Assembly (NCBI GenBank): GCA_010032545.1
Contig: RGPT01000006.1
Coordinates: 1-45,083 of the forward strand
Direction: 5' to 3'
DNA: 45,083 nucleotides
Origin: Alphaproteobacteria bacterium
GTDB lineage: Bacteria; Pseudomonadota; Alphaproteobacteria; Reyranellales; Reyranellaceae
The notes beneath the pieces are model-generated. The model saw only the letters and a list, made by a program, of their open reading frames with translations. It made no database searches and had not been told where the DNA came from. The position numbers and the translations under genes are program-made. Of this stretch, positions 1-7,735 are shown one piece after another. The first letter of the stretch is position 1; each line of letters begins with the position of its first letter.

Positions 1-642
1 ATCGAGCAATCCCAAGAGGAGCCGCAGCAGGCACTGGCCGAGCCCGAGCCCCGCCGACCTGACCCGCCGGCGCAGCAGCCGCCACCGCCGCCCCCCTCGC
101 CACCGAGCGTCAACGCGGAAGCTGCATCCCCGGAATCCCTGCCGCCGCCGTCCGCCACCGATGTCCCCACCATTCGAATTCCGCTGCCGCCCTGGCCAAC
201 GCCGCGGCCGTCGCAGACAGAACCGTCACCACCGCCTCGTCCCCCTCAACCAGCACCGGCGCCGTCACCTCAAAATGCCGCCGCGAACCTTCAGGCGCCG
301 CCGTCGAACTCGTCGGACTGGCTGATCGGCAAGAGTCGTGCGCGTAACGCCTACATGGATCAGATCGCGCGGCTGACTTCGCGCTATCGCCGCTATCCGC
401 GCAGCGCCGCCGACGCCAATCAGCACGGCCGCCTTGTCACGCGCATGACGATCGCCCGCGATGGCCAGCTGATCGACGTCAAGATCGACACATCGAGCGG
501 ATGGCCCGCCATCGATGCTGCCGAGCTGGAAGCGGTCCGCCGCGCCGCGCCGTTTCCGCCGGTGCCGGCGGACATGCCGGGCGACCCCCTGATCCTGATC
601 GTACCGATCAACTACGACCTCACCCTTCCGGGAAGCCGGTAG
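1..642 (+). CDS. TonB family protein, C-terminal part (5' truncated by window)
   Basis: The frame is open from base 1 to the stop at 640-642, so the gene starts before the window; the ORF-track start at 355 is only an internal Met. The first ~100 codons are a Pro/Gln/Ala-rich linker with PPPPPP runs, typical of the periplasm-spanning segment of TonB. The last ~90 residues look like the TonB C-terminal fold: YRRYPRSA, a beta-strand segment with DGQLIDVKI, then AAPFPPVPADM, the usual 'A-P-FPP-P' motif. TonB couples proton motive force through ExbBD to outer-membrane siderophore or heme receptors, which fits the neighbouring iron-regulated genes. It converges on the DUF3501 gene with 3 bases between stops. 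The family is secure; the receptor served is unknown. Confidence 0.85.
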   Translation: MEQSQEEPQQALAEPEPRRPDPPAQQPPPPPPSPPSVNAEAASPESLPPPSATDVPTIRIPLPPWPTPRPSQTEPSPPPRPPQPAPAPSPQNAAANLQAPPSNSSDWLIGKSRARNAYMDQIARLTSRYRRYPRSAADANQHGRLVTRMTIARDGQLIDVKIDTSSGWPAIDAAELEAVRRAAPFPPVPADMPGDPLILIVPINYDLTLPGSR

Positions 643-645
643 GGA

Positions 646-1236
646 TCAGGCGAAGTCGCGTGCCAGGGCTTGGCGCACCGCGGACGGCATCACCGCCATG
701 TGACCGTAATTGGGATGGTCGAAGCCGACGACGAGGTCGCCATCGCCGCTGCGAAAGGTGGCGACCTGCGAGGGCGTGAAGGCAAAGCGCACGAACTGCA
801 CCGCCGACGCCTTGCCGTCCTCGCGCGAGCGTTCCTGATCGCCTTCGGGGACGCCCCGGATCGTCTCGGCACCGACCCGCAGGAAGGCATGGTCCTCGAC
901 GCCACCCAACGTTCCCAGCACACGGGCGCGTCGCAGGGGATCGTCGATCTCGAACATGACGGTGGCGACCAGTTCGGCGCCCTGCGGAATCAGTGGATTG
1001 TAGGCGTCGAGTTCGTCGGGGATCTGCGCCGGTCCACCCTTCTCGATGAAGAGCATCTCGTGCACTTGATGCAGCATTGTGTCGTAGGACTCGAAATAGA
1101 ACGTCGCGAACGGGCCGACTTCAAGCCGGCGGTTCTTCTTGAGTTCCGCCATCAGGCGGCGGCGTTCGGCGCGCACCTTGACGTATTCGGCCGCCGGCAG
1201 AATGGCCCCCAACTCGATCTTGCGTGGAGTGATCAT
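646..1236 (-). CDS. DUF3501 family protein
   Basis: A 196-residue protein, third gene of the rubrerythrin operon. I start it at the Met of MITPRKIEL because its ATG overlaps the upstream stop as ATGA (1233-1236), a sign of translational coupling; the longer ORF is an artefact running into the Fe-S gene. No signal peptide or membrane segment is visible. Segments such as FATFYFESYDTMLHQ and EMLFIEKGG recall DUF3501 proteins, which I know mainly as companions of rubrerythrin and a CCG-type Fe-S protein in proteobacteria. Function is unknown; the conserved linkage suggests a role in the same peroxide or electron-transfer pathway. The family call is fairly confident; the role is inferred. Confidence 0.75.
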   Translation of the reverse strand: MITPRKIELGAILPAAEYVKVRAERRRLMAELKKNRRLEVGPFATFYFESYDTMLHQVHEMLFIEKGGPAQIPDELDAYNPLIPQGAELVATVMFEIDDPLRRARVLGTLGGVEDHAFLRVGAETIRGVPEGDQERSREDGKASAVQFVRFAFTPSQVATFRSGDGDLVVGFDHPNYGHMAVMPSAVRQALARDFA

Positions 1237-2591
1237 TGATCGGTTCCGCTCAGCCCGTAGGCCCGCGCCAGCAGTTCGATCGGATGGTTGCCGCGCGTCG
1301 GCTTGGGCTTCTCCTCGCCTGCCGTCATCTCCATCACCTGCATCAGATGGTCGGCGGCGAGCGGGCACTCGGAAGCCACGAAGCTGGTGTCGTTCTTCAG
1401 CGCCATCTGGGCGGCGGGCTTGCCCACCTTCACCGCCGTCTCGAAATTCTCCGTACGTGCCCCCCAGATTCCGCCATGACCGCTGCAGCGCTCGATGACG
1501 GCGACCCGGGTTTCCGGCACCAGCCGCAGCATCTCGGCGGCCTTCGCACCCATGTTCTGGGCCCGCGCATGGCAGGCAAGATGGATGCTGACGCCGCCCT
1601 CGAGTGGCGCGAGGCCGGGCGCCAGGCCATGCTTCTTGGCAATGTCGACCACGTACTCCGACAGGTCAAAAGTCGCCTGGGACAGGCGTTCGACGTCCGG
1701 ATCCTTGGGCAGCATCAGCGGCCATTCGAACTTCAGCATCAGGGCACAGGACGGCGTGAGCGCGATCACGTCGTAGCCCTTGTCGATCCACGGCAGCAGC
1801 GCGGCAGACACAGTCTTTGCCGCCGCAGCCGTGCCTTCGAGATCGCCCAGCTCGAGCTTCGGCATGCCGCAACAGGCGGGATGGACGACTTCGGTTTCGA
1901 CGCCGTTCTTGGCCAGGACTGCGCGCGCCGCAGCACCGATGCCGGTGTTGTTGAAGTTCACGAAACAGGTCGCGTAGAGCACGGCCTTGCGCTTGCCGAA
2001 GGCCGGCGCGGTCTCGTTCAGCACCGCACCCTCGCGCGCCGCCCTGATCTCGAAGGTCTCGCCGGCATAGCGCGGCAGGCGGGCGCCGTGGTGAATCCCG
2101 GCCAGACGCTCCATGCTCTTGCGCGTGAGCGTGTTGCCCTCGTCGGTGGCCCAGTTGGCGGCGCCGGCGACGAAGCTGCCGAGCCGGCCGGTCCGGTCCG
2201 TATCGGCAAGCTGGCGATCGACGAAATCGACCCCCTTCTTGCGCGCCTGCACCGCGCGATGGCGTAGCATAAGGTGGGGAAAGTCGAGCGCCCATTCGTG
2301 CGGCGGCACGTACGGGCACTTGGTCATGAAGCACATGTCGCAGAGCGTGCAGGCTTCCTCGACAGCTGCGTAATCTTCTTTCTTCACGCCATCGAGTTCG
2401 CCGGTCGGACCGTTGTCGATCAGGTCGAACAGCCGCGGAAAGGAGTCGCAGAGATTGAAGCAGCGCCGGCAGCCGTGGCAGATGTCGAAGACGCGCTCCA
2501 TTTCCTTCTCGAGCGCAGCCTCGTCCCAGAACCAGGGATTCTGCCAGTCGAGGGCGTGACGGACGGGGGCTTCGAGGCTGCCTTCGCGCAT
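1233..2591 (-). CDS. CCG-domain (heterodisulfide reductase/GlpC-like) Fe-S protein
   Basis: A 452-residue soluble protein resembling GlpC and heterodisulfide reductase subunits. Near the N-terminus are two ferredoxin-like cysteine clusters, [11 protein letters not shown] and [13 protein letters not shown], expected to hold 4Fe-4S centres. The C-terminal half has a cysteine-rich CCG repeat ([13 protein letters not shown] followed by PSCALML) and a second, degenerate one in which CCG is replaced by CSG ([11 protein letters not shown]). No membrane anchor is seen. The start is placed at the Met of MREGSLEAP; the earlier ORF start lies inside the rubrerythrin gene. It sits between rubrerythrin and DUF3501 in one transcription unit. 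Since the rubrerythrin lacks a rubredoxin domain, this protein is a reasonable candidate electron donor, which is inference. Confidence 0.85.
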   Translation of the reverse strand: MREGSLEAPVRHALDWQNPWFWDEAALEKEMERVFDICHGCRRCFNLCDSFPRLFDLIDNGPTGELDGVKKEDYAAVEEACTLCDMCFMTKCPYVPPHEWALDFPHLMLRHRAVQARKKGVDFVDRQLADTDRTGRLGSFVAGAANWATDEGNTLTRKSMERLAGIHHGARLPRYAGETFEIRAAREGAVLNETAPAFGKRKAVLYATCFVNFNNTGIGAAARAVLAKNGVETEVVHPACCGMPKLELGDLEGTAAAAKTVSAALLPWIDKGYDVIALTPSCALMLKFEWPLMLPKDPDVERLSQATFDLSEYVVDIAKKHGLAPGLAPLEGGVSIHLACHARAQNMGAKAAEMLRLVPETRVAVIERCSGHGGIWGARTENFETAVKVGKPAAQMALKNDTSFVASECPLAADHLMQVMEMTAGEEKPKPTRGNHPIELLARAYGLSGTDQ

Positions 2592-2623
2592 GGTGCCTTT
2601 GCTTCGTTGCAAGTCGAACAGGT

Positions 2624-2675
2624 GGGAAGAAAAAGGGGACCCCTGCGGGTCCCCTTCATGGAGCCCGAAGGGCTC
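2624..2675 (-). terminator. Hairpin pair with T-run after rubrerythrin (partial terminator)
   Basis: Read on the minus strand, a UUCG-capped stem (GAGCCC/GGGCTC, 2661-2675) is followed by a perfect 10-bp stem (AAGGGGACCC/GGGTCCCCTT with a 4-base loop, 2633-2656) and then TTTTTCTTCCC. This has the form of an intrinsic terminator. It lies between the rubrerythrin stop and the Fe-S gene start, so it probably trims transcription and leaves rubrerythrin mRNA in excess over the downstream genes. Confidence 0.7.
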
Positions 2676-2688
2676 AGGCCCCCCGCAA

Positions 2689-3108
2689 TCAGGCCATCGT
2701 GTCGAGCGCTTTCTGGAAGCGGCCGGCGTGGCTCTTCTCCGCCTTGGCCAGCGTCTCGAACCAGTCGGCGATTTCCGCCATGCCTTCCTCGCGCGCGGTG
2801 CGCGCCATGCCCGGGTACATGTCGGTGTACTCGTGCGTCTCACCGGCGATCGCCGCCTTCAGGTTGGACGAGGTCGGGCCGATCGGCAGGCCGGTGGCCG
2901 GATCACCCACCGCCTCGAGGAACTCGAGATGGCCGTGCGCGTGGCCGGTTTCGCCTTCGGCCGTCGACCGGAAGACCACGGCGACATCGTTGTAGCCTTC
3001 GACGTCGGCCTTCTGAGCGAAATAGAGATACCGGCGATTGGCCTGGCTCTCACCCGCGAAGGCGGCCTTCAAATTTTCTTCAGTCTTGGATCCCTTGAGA
3101 TTTGCCAT
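2689..3108 (-). CDS. Rubrerythrin family protein (no rubredoxin domain)
   Basis: A 139-residue ferritin-like diiron protein. Ligand-bearing helices are visible in the expected order: [34 protein letters not shown] and [10 protein letters not shown]. There is no C-terminal CxxC rubredoxin module, so it is the short form and must take electrons from another protein. Rubrerythrins reduce hydrogen peroxide to water in the cytoplasm. First gene of an operon with the CCG Fe-S protein and DUF3501. A promoter and an ICE-like palindrome lie just upstream, and irr is the next gene, so iron/heme control by Irr is likely. The start is supported by GGGAGAAG shortly before the ATG. Confidence 0.92.
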   Translation of the reverse strand: MANLKGSKTEENLKAAFAGESQANRRYLYFAQKADVEGYNDVAVVFRSTAEGETGHAHGHLEFLEAVGDPATGLPIGPTSSNLKAAIAGETHEYTDMYPGMARTAREEGMAEIADWFETLAKAEKSHAGRFQKALDTMA

Positions 3109-3154
3109 CGTTCTTCTCCCGCTTCGATCGGCCCATCCGCCGATCCACGGTCAG

Positions 3155-3183
3155 GATTTAGGGTGCGATCGCCGTACCGTCAA
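3155..3183 (-). promoter_or_regulatory. Promoter of the rubrerythrin operon
   Basis: On the minus strand TTGACG (3183-3178) is separated by exactly 17 bases from TAAATC (3160-3155), a good -35 and a fair -10 for the housekeeping sigma factor. Transcription would begin near 3148, giving a leader of about 40 bases before the rubrerythrin ATG. The ICE palindrome ends 4 bases upstream of the -35. Confidence 0.6.
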
Positions 3184-3187
3184 GGAG

Positions 3188-3204
3188 TTTAGAACAGTTC
3201 TAAA
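3188..3204. promoter_or_regulatory. ICE-like operator (Irr box)
   Basis: TTTAGAACAGTTCTAAA is a perfect 8-bp inverted repeat around one central base. It matches the iron control element pattern TTTAGAA-N3-TTCTAAA known for Irr in Rhizobiales (consensus from memory). Its centre lies at about -48 relative to the predicted rubrerythrin start, against the upstream edge of the -35, so Irr could act either as activator or by blocking polymerase. The irr gene itself ends 28 bases away. Confidence 0.8.
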
Positions 3205-3231
3205 TACTGCAATCGATTCGCAGCAAATGTA

Positions 3232-3651
3232 CTAGCGTCGCACCCGCACGATGACATCAACCCGCGACAGGCGCGTGCCCTTGGGCGGTGCGGGCAGGCC
3301 GGCGATCGTCACTTTGTCCGAGGGAAAATCGTGCAGCGCGCCGTCCGGCTCGACGAAGAAGTGATGATGATGGCCGGTGTTGGTGTCGAAATAGGACCGG
3401 CCGGGTGCCACCACCACTTCGCGCAGCAGCCCTGCATCCCGGAACTGATTAAGCGCGTTGTAGACCGTGGCCAGGGAGACCGGCATCTGCGCCGACTTCA
3501 CCTCGACGTGAAGGCTTTCCGCAGTGACATGGCGGGAACCGCCCTCGAACAGCAGGCGCGCCAGAGCCACCCGCTGCCGCGTCGGGCGCAGGCCGGCCGC
3601 GCGCAGGCGGGCAGTGAAATCGTGGCTGGTTCCGGGCATGGTCGAACCCAT
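3232..3651 (-). CDS. irr: Fur family transcriptional regulator Irr
   Basis: A 139-residue Fur-superfamily protein. The N-terminal winged helix shows AAGLRPTRQRVALARLLF, SRHVTAESL and the recognition segment VSLATVYNALNQF. The C-terminal half has the HHHHFF histidine cluster that in Irr contributes to heme/metal sensing, and ends with DVIVRVRR, close to other Irr proteins. Fur-type CxxC zinc motifs are absent, as expected for Irr. Irr represses or activates heme and iron genes through ICE motifs when heme is low; one such motif lies just downstream. Two starts are possible, Met1 (3651) or Met5 (3639); neither has a clear ribosome site. No ICE box was seen in front of irr itself. Confidence 0.88.
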   Translation of the reverse strand: MGSTMPGTSHDFTARLRAAGLRPTRQRVALARLLFEGGSRHVTAESLHVEVKSAQMPVSLATVYNALNQFRDAGLLREVVVAPGRSYFDTNTGHHHHFFVEPDGALHDFPSDKVTIAGLPAPPKGTRLSRVDVIVRVRR

Positions 3652-3706
3652 ATGTAATCAGTGCGATGGGATATTGAAAGGCCCGGCTGCGGCCCGGTGC
3701 CCTCGT

Positions 3707-3735
3707 TTGCGCTGAACCCCGGGCATCCCTATTCT
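3707..3735 (+). promoter_or_regulatory. Candidate promoter of fabA-fabB-fabI
   Basis: TTGCGC (3707-3712) and TATTCT (3730-3735) are spaced by 17 bases, about 40 bases upstream of the fabA GTG. This is a reasonable sigma-70-type match in the divergent region between irr and fabA, but only by inspection. Confidence 0.35.
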
Positions 3736-3776
3736 GGCCCGGATCCCTCTATTGGGCGGCTATGGGACGGTGAACG

Positions 3777-4307
3777 GTGAGCGAGCAGAAGCAAAGCTAT
3801 ACTTTCGAGGATCTGGTCGAATGCGCCAAAGGGCACCTGTTCGGACCCGGGAACGCGCAGCTGCCGCTGCCGCCGATGCTCATGCTCGACCGCATCGTGA
3901 AGATCAGCGACACCGGCGGCAATTTCGGCAAGGGCGAGATCGTGGCCGAGTTCGACATCAAGCCGGACCTCTGGTTCTTCGATTGCCATTTCAAGGGCGA
4001 CCCGGTGATGCCGGGCTGCCTGCCGCTCGATGCGCTGTGGCAGATGCTCGGCTTCTTCCTCGGCTGGATGAAGGCTCCGGGCCGCGGCCGGGCGCTGGGC
4101 GTCGGCGAGGTCAAGTTCACCGGAATGGTCGTGCCCACCGTGAAAAAGCTTACCTATCATGTGCATCTGAAGCGCGTGATCCTGCGCAAGCTCGTGCTGG
4201 GCATCGCCGATGGCTTCGTCCAGGCCGACGGCAAGCAGATCTACGAAGTGAGCGGCCTGAAAGTCGGCCTGTTCCAGGACGCGGCGCCTGCCGCCGCTGC
4301 AGGCTGA
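3777..4307 (+). CDS. fabA: 3-hydroxydecanoyl-ACP dehydratase/isomerase FabA
   Basis: A 176-residue hot-dog-fold enzyme that dehydrates 3-hydroxydecanoyl-ACP and isomerises trans-2- to cis-3-decenoyl-ACP, the branch point for unsaturated fatty acids. The active-site motif [14 protein letters not shown] carries the catalytic His, and LPLDALWQ the catalytic Asp; length is normal for FabA. The start is GTG followed by SEQKQSY; no better start is seen. It is followed after one base by fabB and then fabI, the usual alphaproteobacterial order, here divergent from irr. Confidence 0.95.
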   Translation: MSEQKQSYTFEDLVECAKGHLFGPGNAQLPLPPMLMLDRIVKISDTGGNFGKGEIVAEFDIKPDLWFFDCHFKGDPVMPGCLPLDALWQMLGFFLGWMKAPGRGRALGVGEVKFTGMVVPTVKKLTYHVHLKRVILRKLVLGIADGFVQADGKQIYEVSGLKVGLFQDAAPAAAAG

Positions 4308-4308
4308 C

Positions 4309-5547
4309 ATGAAGCGCGTCGTCGTCACCGGCCTCGGCATCGTCTCCTCGATCGGCAACAATGCCGCCGAGGTCACGGCGTCGCTGAAGGCGGGCAAGTC
4401 CGGTATCGAGCTCGTGCCGCAGTATCGCGAGCTGGGCTTTCGCAGCCAGATTGCCGGCACGCTCAAGATCGATGTCGATGCCGCGGTCGACCGCCGCCTG
4501 CGCCGCTTCATGGGCGATGGCGGGGCTTACGCCTACCTCGCCATGAAGGAAGCCATCGCCGACGCAGGCTTGAGCGAAGCCGAGATCTCCAATCCGCGCA
4601 CAGGCGTGGTCGCGGGCTCGGGCGGCCCGACCACTGGCGCGATCGTGCAGGCGGCCCTCATCACCAAGGAGAAGGGCCCCAAGAAAGTCGGCCCCTTCAT
4701 GGTGCCCAAGGCAATGTCGAGCACCGTGTCGGCCAATCTCGCCACCGCCTACAAGATCAAGGGCCTCAGCTACTCGATCAGTTCGGCCTGCTCGACCTCG
4801 GCGCACTGCATCGGCAATGCCGTTGAATGCATCCAGCTCGGCAAGGCCGACCGCATGTTCGCCGGCGGCGGCGAGGAGCTCGACTGGACGCTGTCGGTGC
4901 TGTTCGACGCCATGGGTGCCATGTCGTCGAAGTACAACGACACGCCCGAGCGGGCGAGCCGGGCCTACGACCGTGACCGCGACGGCTTCGTAATCTCCGG
5001 CGGCGGCGGCATCGTCGTTCTGGAGGATCTGGAAGTCGCCAAGGCGCGCGGCGCCAGGATCTACGCCGAGGTGATCGGCTACGGCGCCACTTCCGACGGC
5101 GCCGACATGGTGGCACCCTCCGGCGAAGGCGCGATCCGCTGCATGAAGCTTGCCCTGGACGGATTTCCGGGCGGCGCGCGCGGCAACCGCCCGGTCGACT
5201 ACATCAACACCCACGGCACGTCGACGCCGGTCGGCGACCTCACCGAACTCGATGCCATCCGCGCGGCCTTCGACGGCAGGAAGCTCCCCACCGTCAGCTC
5301 GACCAAGTCGCTGACCGGCCACAGCCAGGGCGCCACCGGCGCCCACGAGGCGATCTATTCGCTGCTGATGCTGAAGGATGACTTCATCTGCGCCTCGGCC
5401 AATATCGAGAACGTCGACCCCGGCGTCGGCGACTATCCGCTTGCCCGCGACCGGATCGACAAGGCGGGGCTGGAAGTCGTCCTGTCGAACAGCTTCGGAT
5501 TCGGCGGCACCAACGCCTGCCTGATGTTCTCGCGCTACGAAAACTGA
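4309..5547 (+). CDS. fabB: 3-oxoacyl-ACP synthase I FabB
   Basis: A 412-residue ketosynthase of the thiolase fold that elongates the cis-3-decenoyl-ACP made by FabA. The Cys-His-His triad is visible: nucleophile Cys in [10 protein letters not shown] (~residue 163), His in [11 protein letters not shown] (~300) and His in [11 protein letters not shown] (~335). The C-terminal glycine motif [10 protein letters not shown] is also present. It starts one base after the fabA stop, so the two are almost certainly co-translated. Together they define the FabA/FabB anaerobic pathway. Confidence 0.95.
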   Translation: MKRVVVTGLGIVSSIGNNAAEVTASLKAGKSGIELVPQYRELGFRSQIAGTLKIDVDAAVDRRLRRFMGDGGAYAYLAMKEAIADAGLSEAEISNPRTGVVAGSGGPTTGAIVQAALITKEKGPKKVGPFMVPKAMSSTVSANLATAYKIKGLSYSISSACSTSAHCIGNAVECIQLGKADRMFAGGGEELDWTLSVLFDAMGAMSSKYNDTPERASRAYDRDRDGFVISGGGGIVVLEDLEVAKARGARIYAEVIGYGATSDGADMVAPSGEGAIRCMKLALDGFPGGARGNRPVDYINTHGTSTPVGDLTELDAIRAAFDGRKLPTVSSTKSLTGHSQGATGAHEAIYSLLMLKDDFICASANIENVDPGVGDYPLARDRIDKAGLEVVLSNSFGFGGTNACLMFSRYEN

Positions 5548-5556
5548 GAGGGACTG

Positions 5557-6462
5557 ATGCCCGACGATCGTCGCCCCCTCACCGCGGCCCCCGACAGCGG
5601 CGCCGCCGCAGCGGCGGCGTCCGACCACGCTGTTTCCAGGGCAGTCCCCCTTCCCGAAGTTCCCAGGCTGATGGCCGGCAAGCGCGGCCTGATCATGGGC
5701 GTGGCCAACGACCGCTCGATCGCCTGGGGCATCGCCCAGGCGCTGCACCACGCCGGCGCAGAGCTCGCCTTTACCTACCAGGGCGGCGCCTTCGGCAAGC
5801 GCGTGCTGCCGATGGTCGAGAAGATCGGCGCCAGGATCGTCGAGGAGGCCGATGTCGAGAACGAGCAGAGCCTCGACCGGCTGTTCGCGCGCCTGAAGAA
5901 GGACTGGGGCCGGATCGATTTCGTCGTCCACGCCATCGCCTTCTCCGACAAGGAGGAGCTGAAGGGCCGCTACGTCGACACGAGCAAGGCCAACTTCCAG
6001 CGCAGCCTCACCATCTCCTGCTTCTCGTTCACCGACATCGCCCGCCGCGCCCTGCCGCTGATGACCGAAGGCGGCAGCCTGATCACGCTCACCTACGAGG
6101 GTGCTGCGCGCGTGATGCCGTCCTACAACGTGATGGGCGTTGCCAAGGCAGCCCTCGAGGCCAGTGTCCGCTATCTCGCCGCCGACCTCGGCCCGCAGGG
6201 CGTGCGCGTGAACGCCCTCTCGGCCGGGCCGATGCGCACCCTGGCCGGCGCCGTGATCGGCAGCGCCCGTTACGTCTACCGCGTGTCGCGCGAGGCCTCG
6301 CCGCTCCGCCGCAACATCGAGCTAACCGACGTGGGCGGCGCCGCGCTCTATTACCTCTCCGACCTGAGCGCGGGCGTCACCGGCACCGTCCATTATGTCG
6401 ATGCCGGCTACCACGCCATCGGCATGCCGCCGCAGGGTTCCGGCGAGCCCAACGGCGAGTAA
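5557..6462 (+). CDS. fabI: Enoyl-ACP reductase FabI (NADH)
   Basis: A 301-residue short-chain dehydrogenase-like enzyme that reduces enoyl-ACP in the last step of each elongation cycle. The nucleotide-binding segment GLIMGVANDRSIAWG and the catalytic segment PSYNVMGVAKAAL (Tyr and Lys eight residues apart) identify FabI. Compared with E. coli FabI the N-terminus has about 38 extra residues rich in Ala and Asp before MAGKRGLIMG. The upstream start is kept because GAGAGGGA lies at good spacing, 9 bases after fabB. Third gene of the fab operon. Confidence 0.93.
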   Translation: MPDDRRPLTAAPDSGAAAAAASDHAVSRAVPLPEVPRLMAGKRGLIMGVANDRSIAWGIAQALHHAGAELAFTYQGGAFGKRVLPMVEKIGARIVEEADVENEQSLDRLFARLKKDWGRIDFVVHAIAFSDKEELKGRYVDTSKANFQRSLTISCFSFTDIARRALPLMTEGGSLITLTYEGAARVMPSYNVMGVAKAALEASVRYLAADLGPQGVRVNALSAGPMRTLAGAVIGSARYVYRVSREASPLRRNIELTDVGGAALYYLSDLSAGVTGTVHYVDAGYHAIGMPPQGSGEPNGE

Positions 6463-7012
6463 GTTCCCCTCAACGTCCCTCGGCCGAATTTCAGCTCTCC
6501 GCACGCCGGAAAGCCAATAACGTCGGGCTTTTCGCCCAATCGTTGTGGACACCCGAATGTAACGTGTGTTGTCCACCACCCTGTCCGGGATTCCGGGATA
6601 AGCCCGATTCCATTGGCTTTTATGCGATTCCCGGTTGCTTCTTTTGCACGAACCCAGGCGCGCCTGTTTCGCAGGCGACGTTAAGTGTCCGTTCCCACGT
6701 CGTTATTTGGCGTGTGGTTGGGACGGGGTTGTTCTTGGGACCGTCCACGGGTCAGGACCCGCGGCGGCTGTACCGAGCCATAAGGCGGTCCGCGGGCGTG
6801 CCGCGGGAGGTCGTGCCGAAAACAGAAAAGGCCGGCGCAGTCCAAGCGCCAACCTACAGGAAATATAGGCCTATTCCTGCGGACTCTGCAAGTTCCAGGC
6901 GATCACATCTCGTTTCAGACCGTTTCAGGCTCGTTCGGTCGCGGCCGAACCTTCGGCAACGAGGCGTGTTGTAAGCCACGCCGTATGACACGCGGGATCG
7001 CCGGAGACGAAC
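6463..7012. other. Gene-free interval with several inverted repeats
   Basis: No convincing ORF; the 143-codon ORF at 6543 looks random. Small inverted repeats are frequent: CGCCTG/CAGGCG (6661-6677), GGACGG/CCGTCC (around 6721-6746), CGGGT/ACCCG (around 6749-6762), a GGCGC/GCGCC hairpin near 6833-6850 with a T-rich run on its minus-strand side, GTTCGG/CCGAAC (6932-6949) and GGCGTG/CACGCC (6963-6982). A 10-bp tandem repeat, CGTTTCAGAC then CGTTTCAGGC, sits at 6911-6930. It could hold a structured RNA or promoter elements for the cupin gene; I do not recognise a known RNA family. Confidence 0.3.
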
Positions 7013-7465
7013 ATGAGCGACGTCGTATGGAAGAGTTTCAAGGTGAGGCCCCAGGAAGGCGAGTGGGAACCCGCCAGCTACAACGTCAAAGGACCGGACG
7101 GCCAGGAATATGGAAGGTGGCGGCGCGTGCTGCGCCGGCACAGCCATGGCCTCACGGTGATATCGCGTTACACGGCCCCGCCCGGCAAGGCGTGGAAGAT
7201 CGTCGGCAGAGCGTCGAAGCTCGGCGAAGAGGTCTTCATCATGGAAGGCGCCTATTACAATGCCGCCGGCGAGATCGTCGCGGACCCGGGGACCTTCATG
7301 TTCAATGCTCCGGGCGCGGTCCATGGCGGCATATCCTGCGATCTCACCCTCTACATTCACTGCTGCAGCGGCGAGCCGGACGAACTCCTGTTGGTGACGC
7401 TGATCGACTTCGAACCCACGGAGAAAGACGCAGCGGATCCGAGTCGCGACAAACGGCCGGCCTAG
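7013..7465 (+). CDS. Cupin-domain protein (ChrR-like)
   Basis: A 150-residue soluble protein. The central part shows a single cupin barrel pattern: GEEVFIMEGAYYN, then GTFMFNAPGAVHGG with a likely metal-binding His and Glu. The C-terminal part, IHCCSGEPDELL, resembles ChrR-type cupins. The substrate cannot be read from sequence. The start ATG is preceded by a GGAG at good spacing (CGCCGGAGACGAAC). It stands alone between the fab operon and a decayed region; the next sequence on its right is a minus-strand tctC remnant. Confidence 0.7.
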   Translation: MSDVVWKSFKVRPQEGEWEPASYNVKGPDGQEYGRWRRVLRRHSHGLTVISRYTAPPGKAWKIVGRASKLGEEVFIMEGAYYNAAGEIVADPGTFMFNAPGAVHGGISCDLTLYIHCCSGEPDELLLVTLIDFEPTEKDAADPSRDKRPA

Positions 7466-7534
7466 CCGATCACGAAGTCCAGTTTCCTGGCCGAAGGTCG
7501 GATCTCCGCGCGCCGGAAAGCCGATGGCACGGCG

Positions 7535-7621
7535 CCTACTGCTCGACCTCGAGCTTGTTGTCCCTGATGAGCTGGGCCCACCGTGCGGTTTCGGCGGCGA
7601 TGCGGGCCTGGAGCACGGCCG
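7535..7621. repeat. Left copy of tctC 3'-end direct repeat
   Basis: These 87 bases align without gaps to 12825-12911 with 8 mismatches by my count (about 91 percent identity), in the same orientation. Both encode the C-terminal end of a TctC protein on the minus strand. The two copies bracket the dabA-dabB-lysR module. Confidence 0.75.
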
Positions 7622-7652
7622 GCAGCTTCGCCGGGCCGCTCGCCGGCAGTGG
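7536..7652 (-). pseudogene. Remnant of a TTT substrate-binding protein (TctC) C-terminus
   Basis: Minus-strand translation gives a run ending in ARIAAETARWAQLIRDN and KLEVEQ-stop, almost identical to the C-terminus of the intact TctC at 12826-13809. About 38 codons upstream the frame hits a stop, and nothing resembling the rest of a 320-residue TctC follows before dabA. It is therefore a 3' fragment left by deletion, recombination or insertion. The first few residues (PAKLPAVLQ) differ from the paralogue, so it may come from a related rather than the same gene. Confidence 0.7.
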
Positions 7653-7735
7653 CTACGCCACCACCCTTCCGAACGACCAATCCCCCGGCAGCATGCTCTC
7701 CCACTGCCGACCTTCACCATCGACCGCGTCAGCCC

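Noticed and set aside
4150-5931. 593-codon minus-strand ORF across fabB/fabI
   Set aside because: Antisense shadow of well supported fab genes; low-complexity His/Asp/Gly content.
6720-6800. SRP (4.5S) or 6S RNA candidate in the post-fabI interval
   Set aside because: The conserved SRP tip sequence is absent and no convincing 6S-like open bubble could be drawn.
6543-6974. 143-codon ORF downstream of fabI
   Set aside because: No ribosome site or motif; composition looks like translated non-coding sequence.
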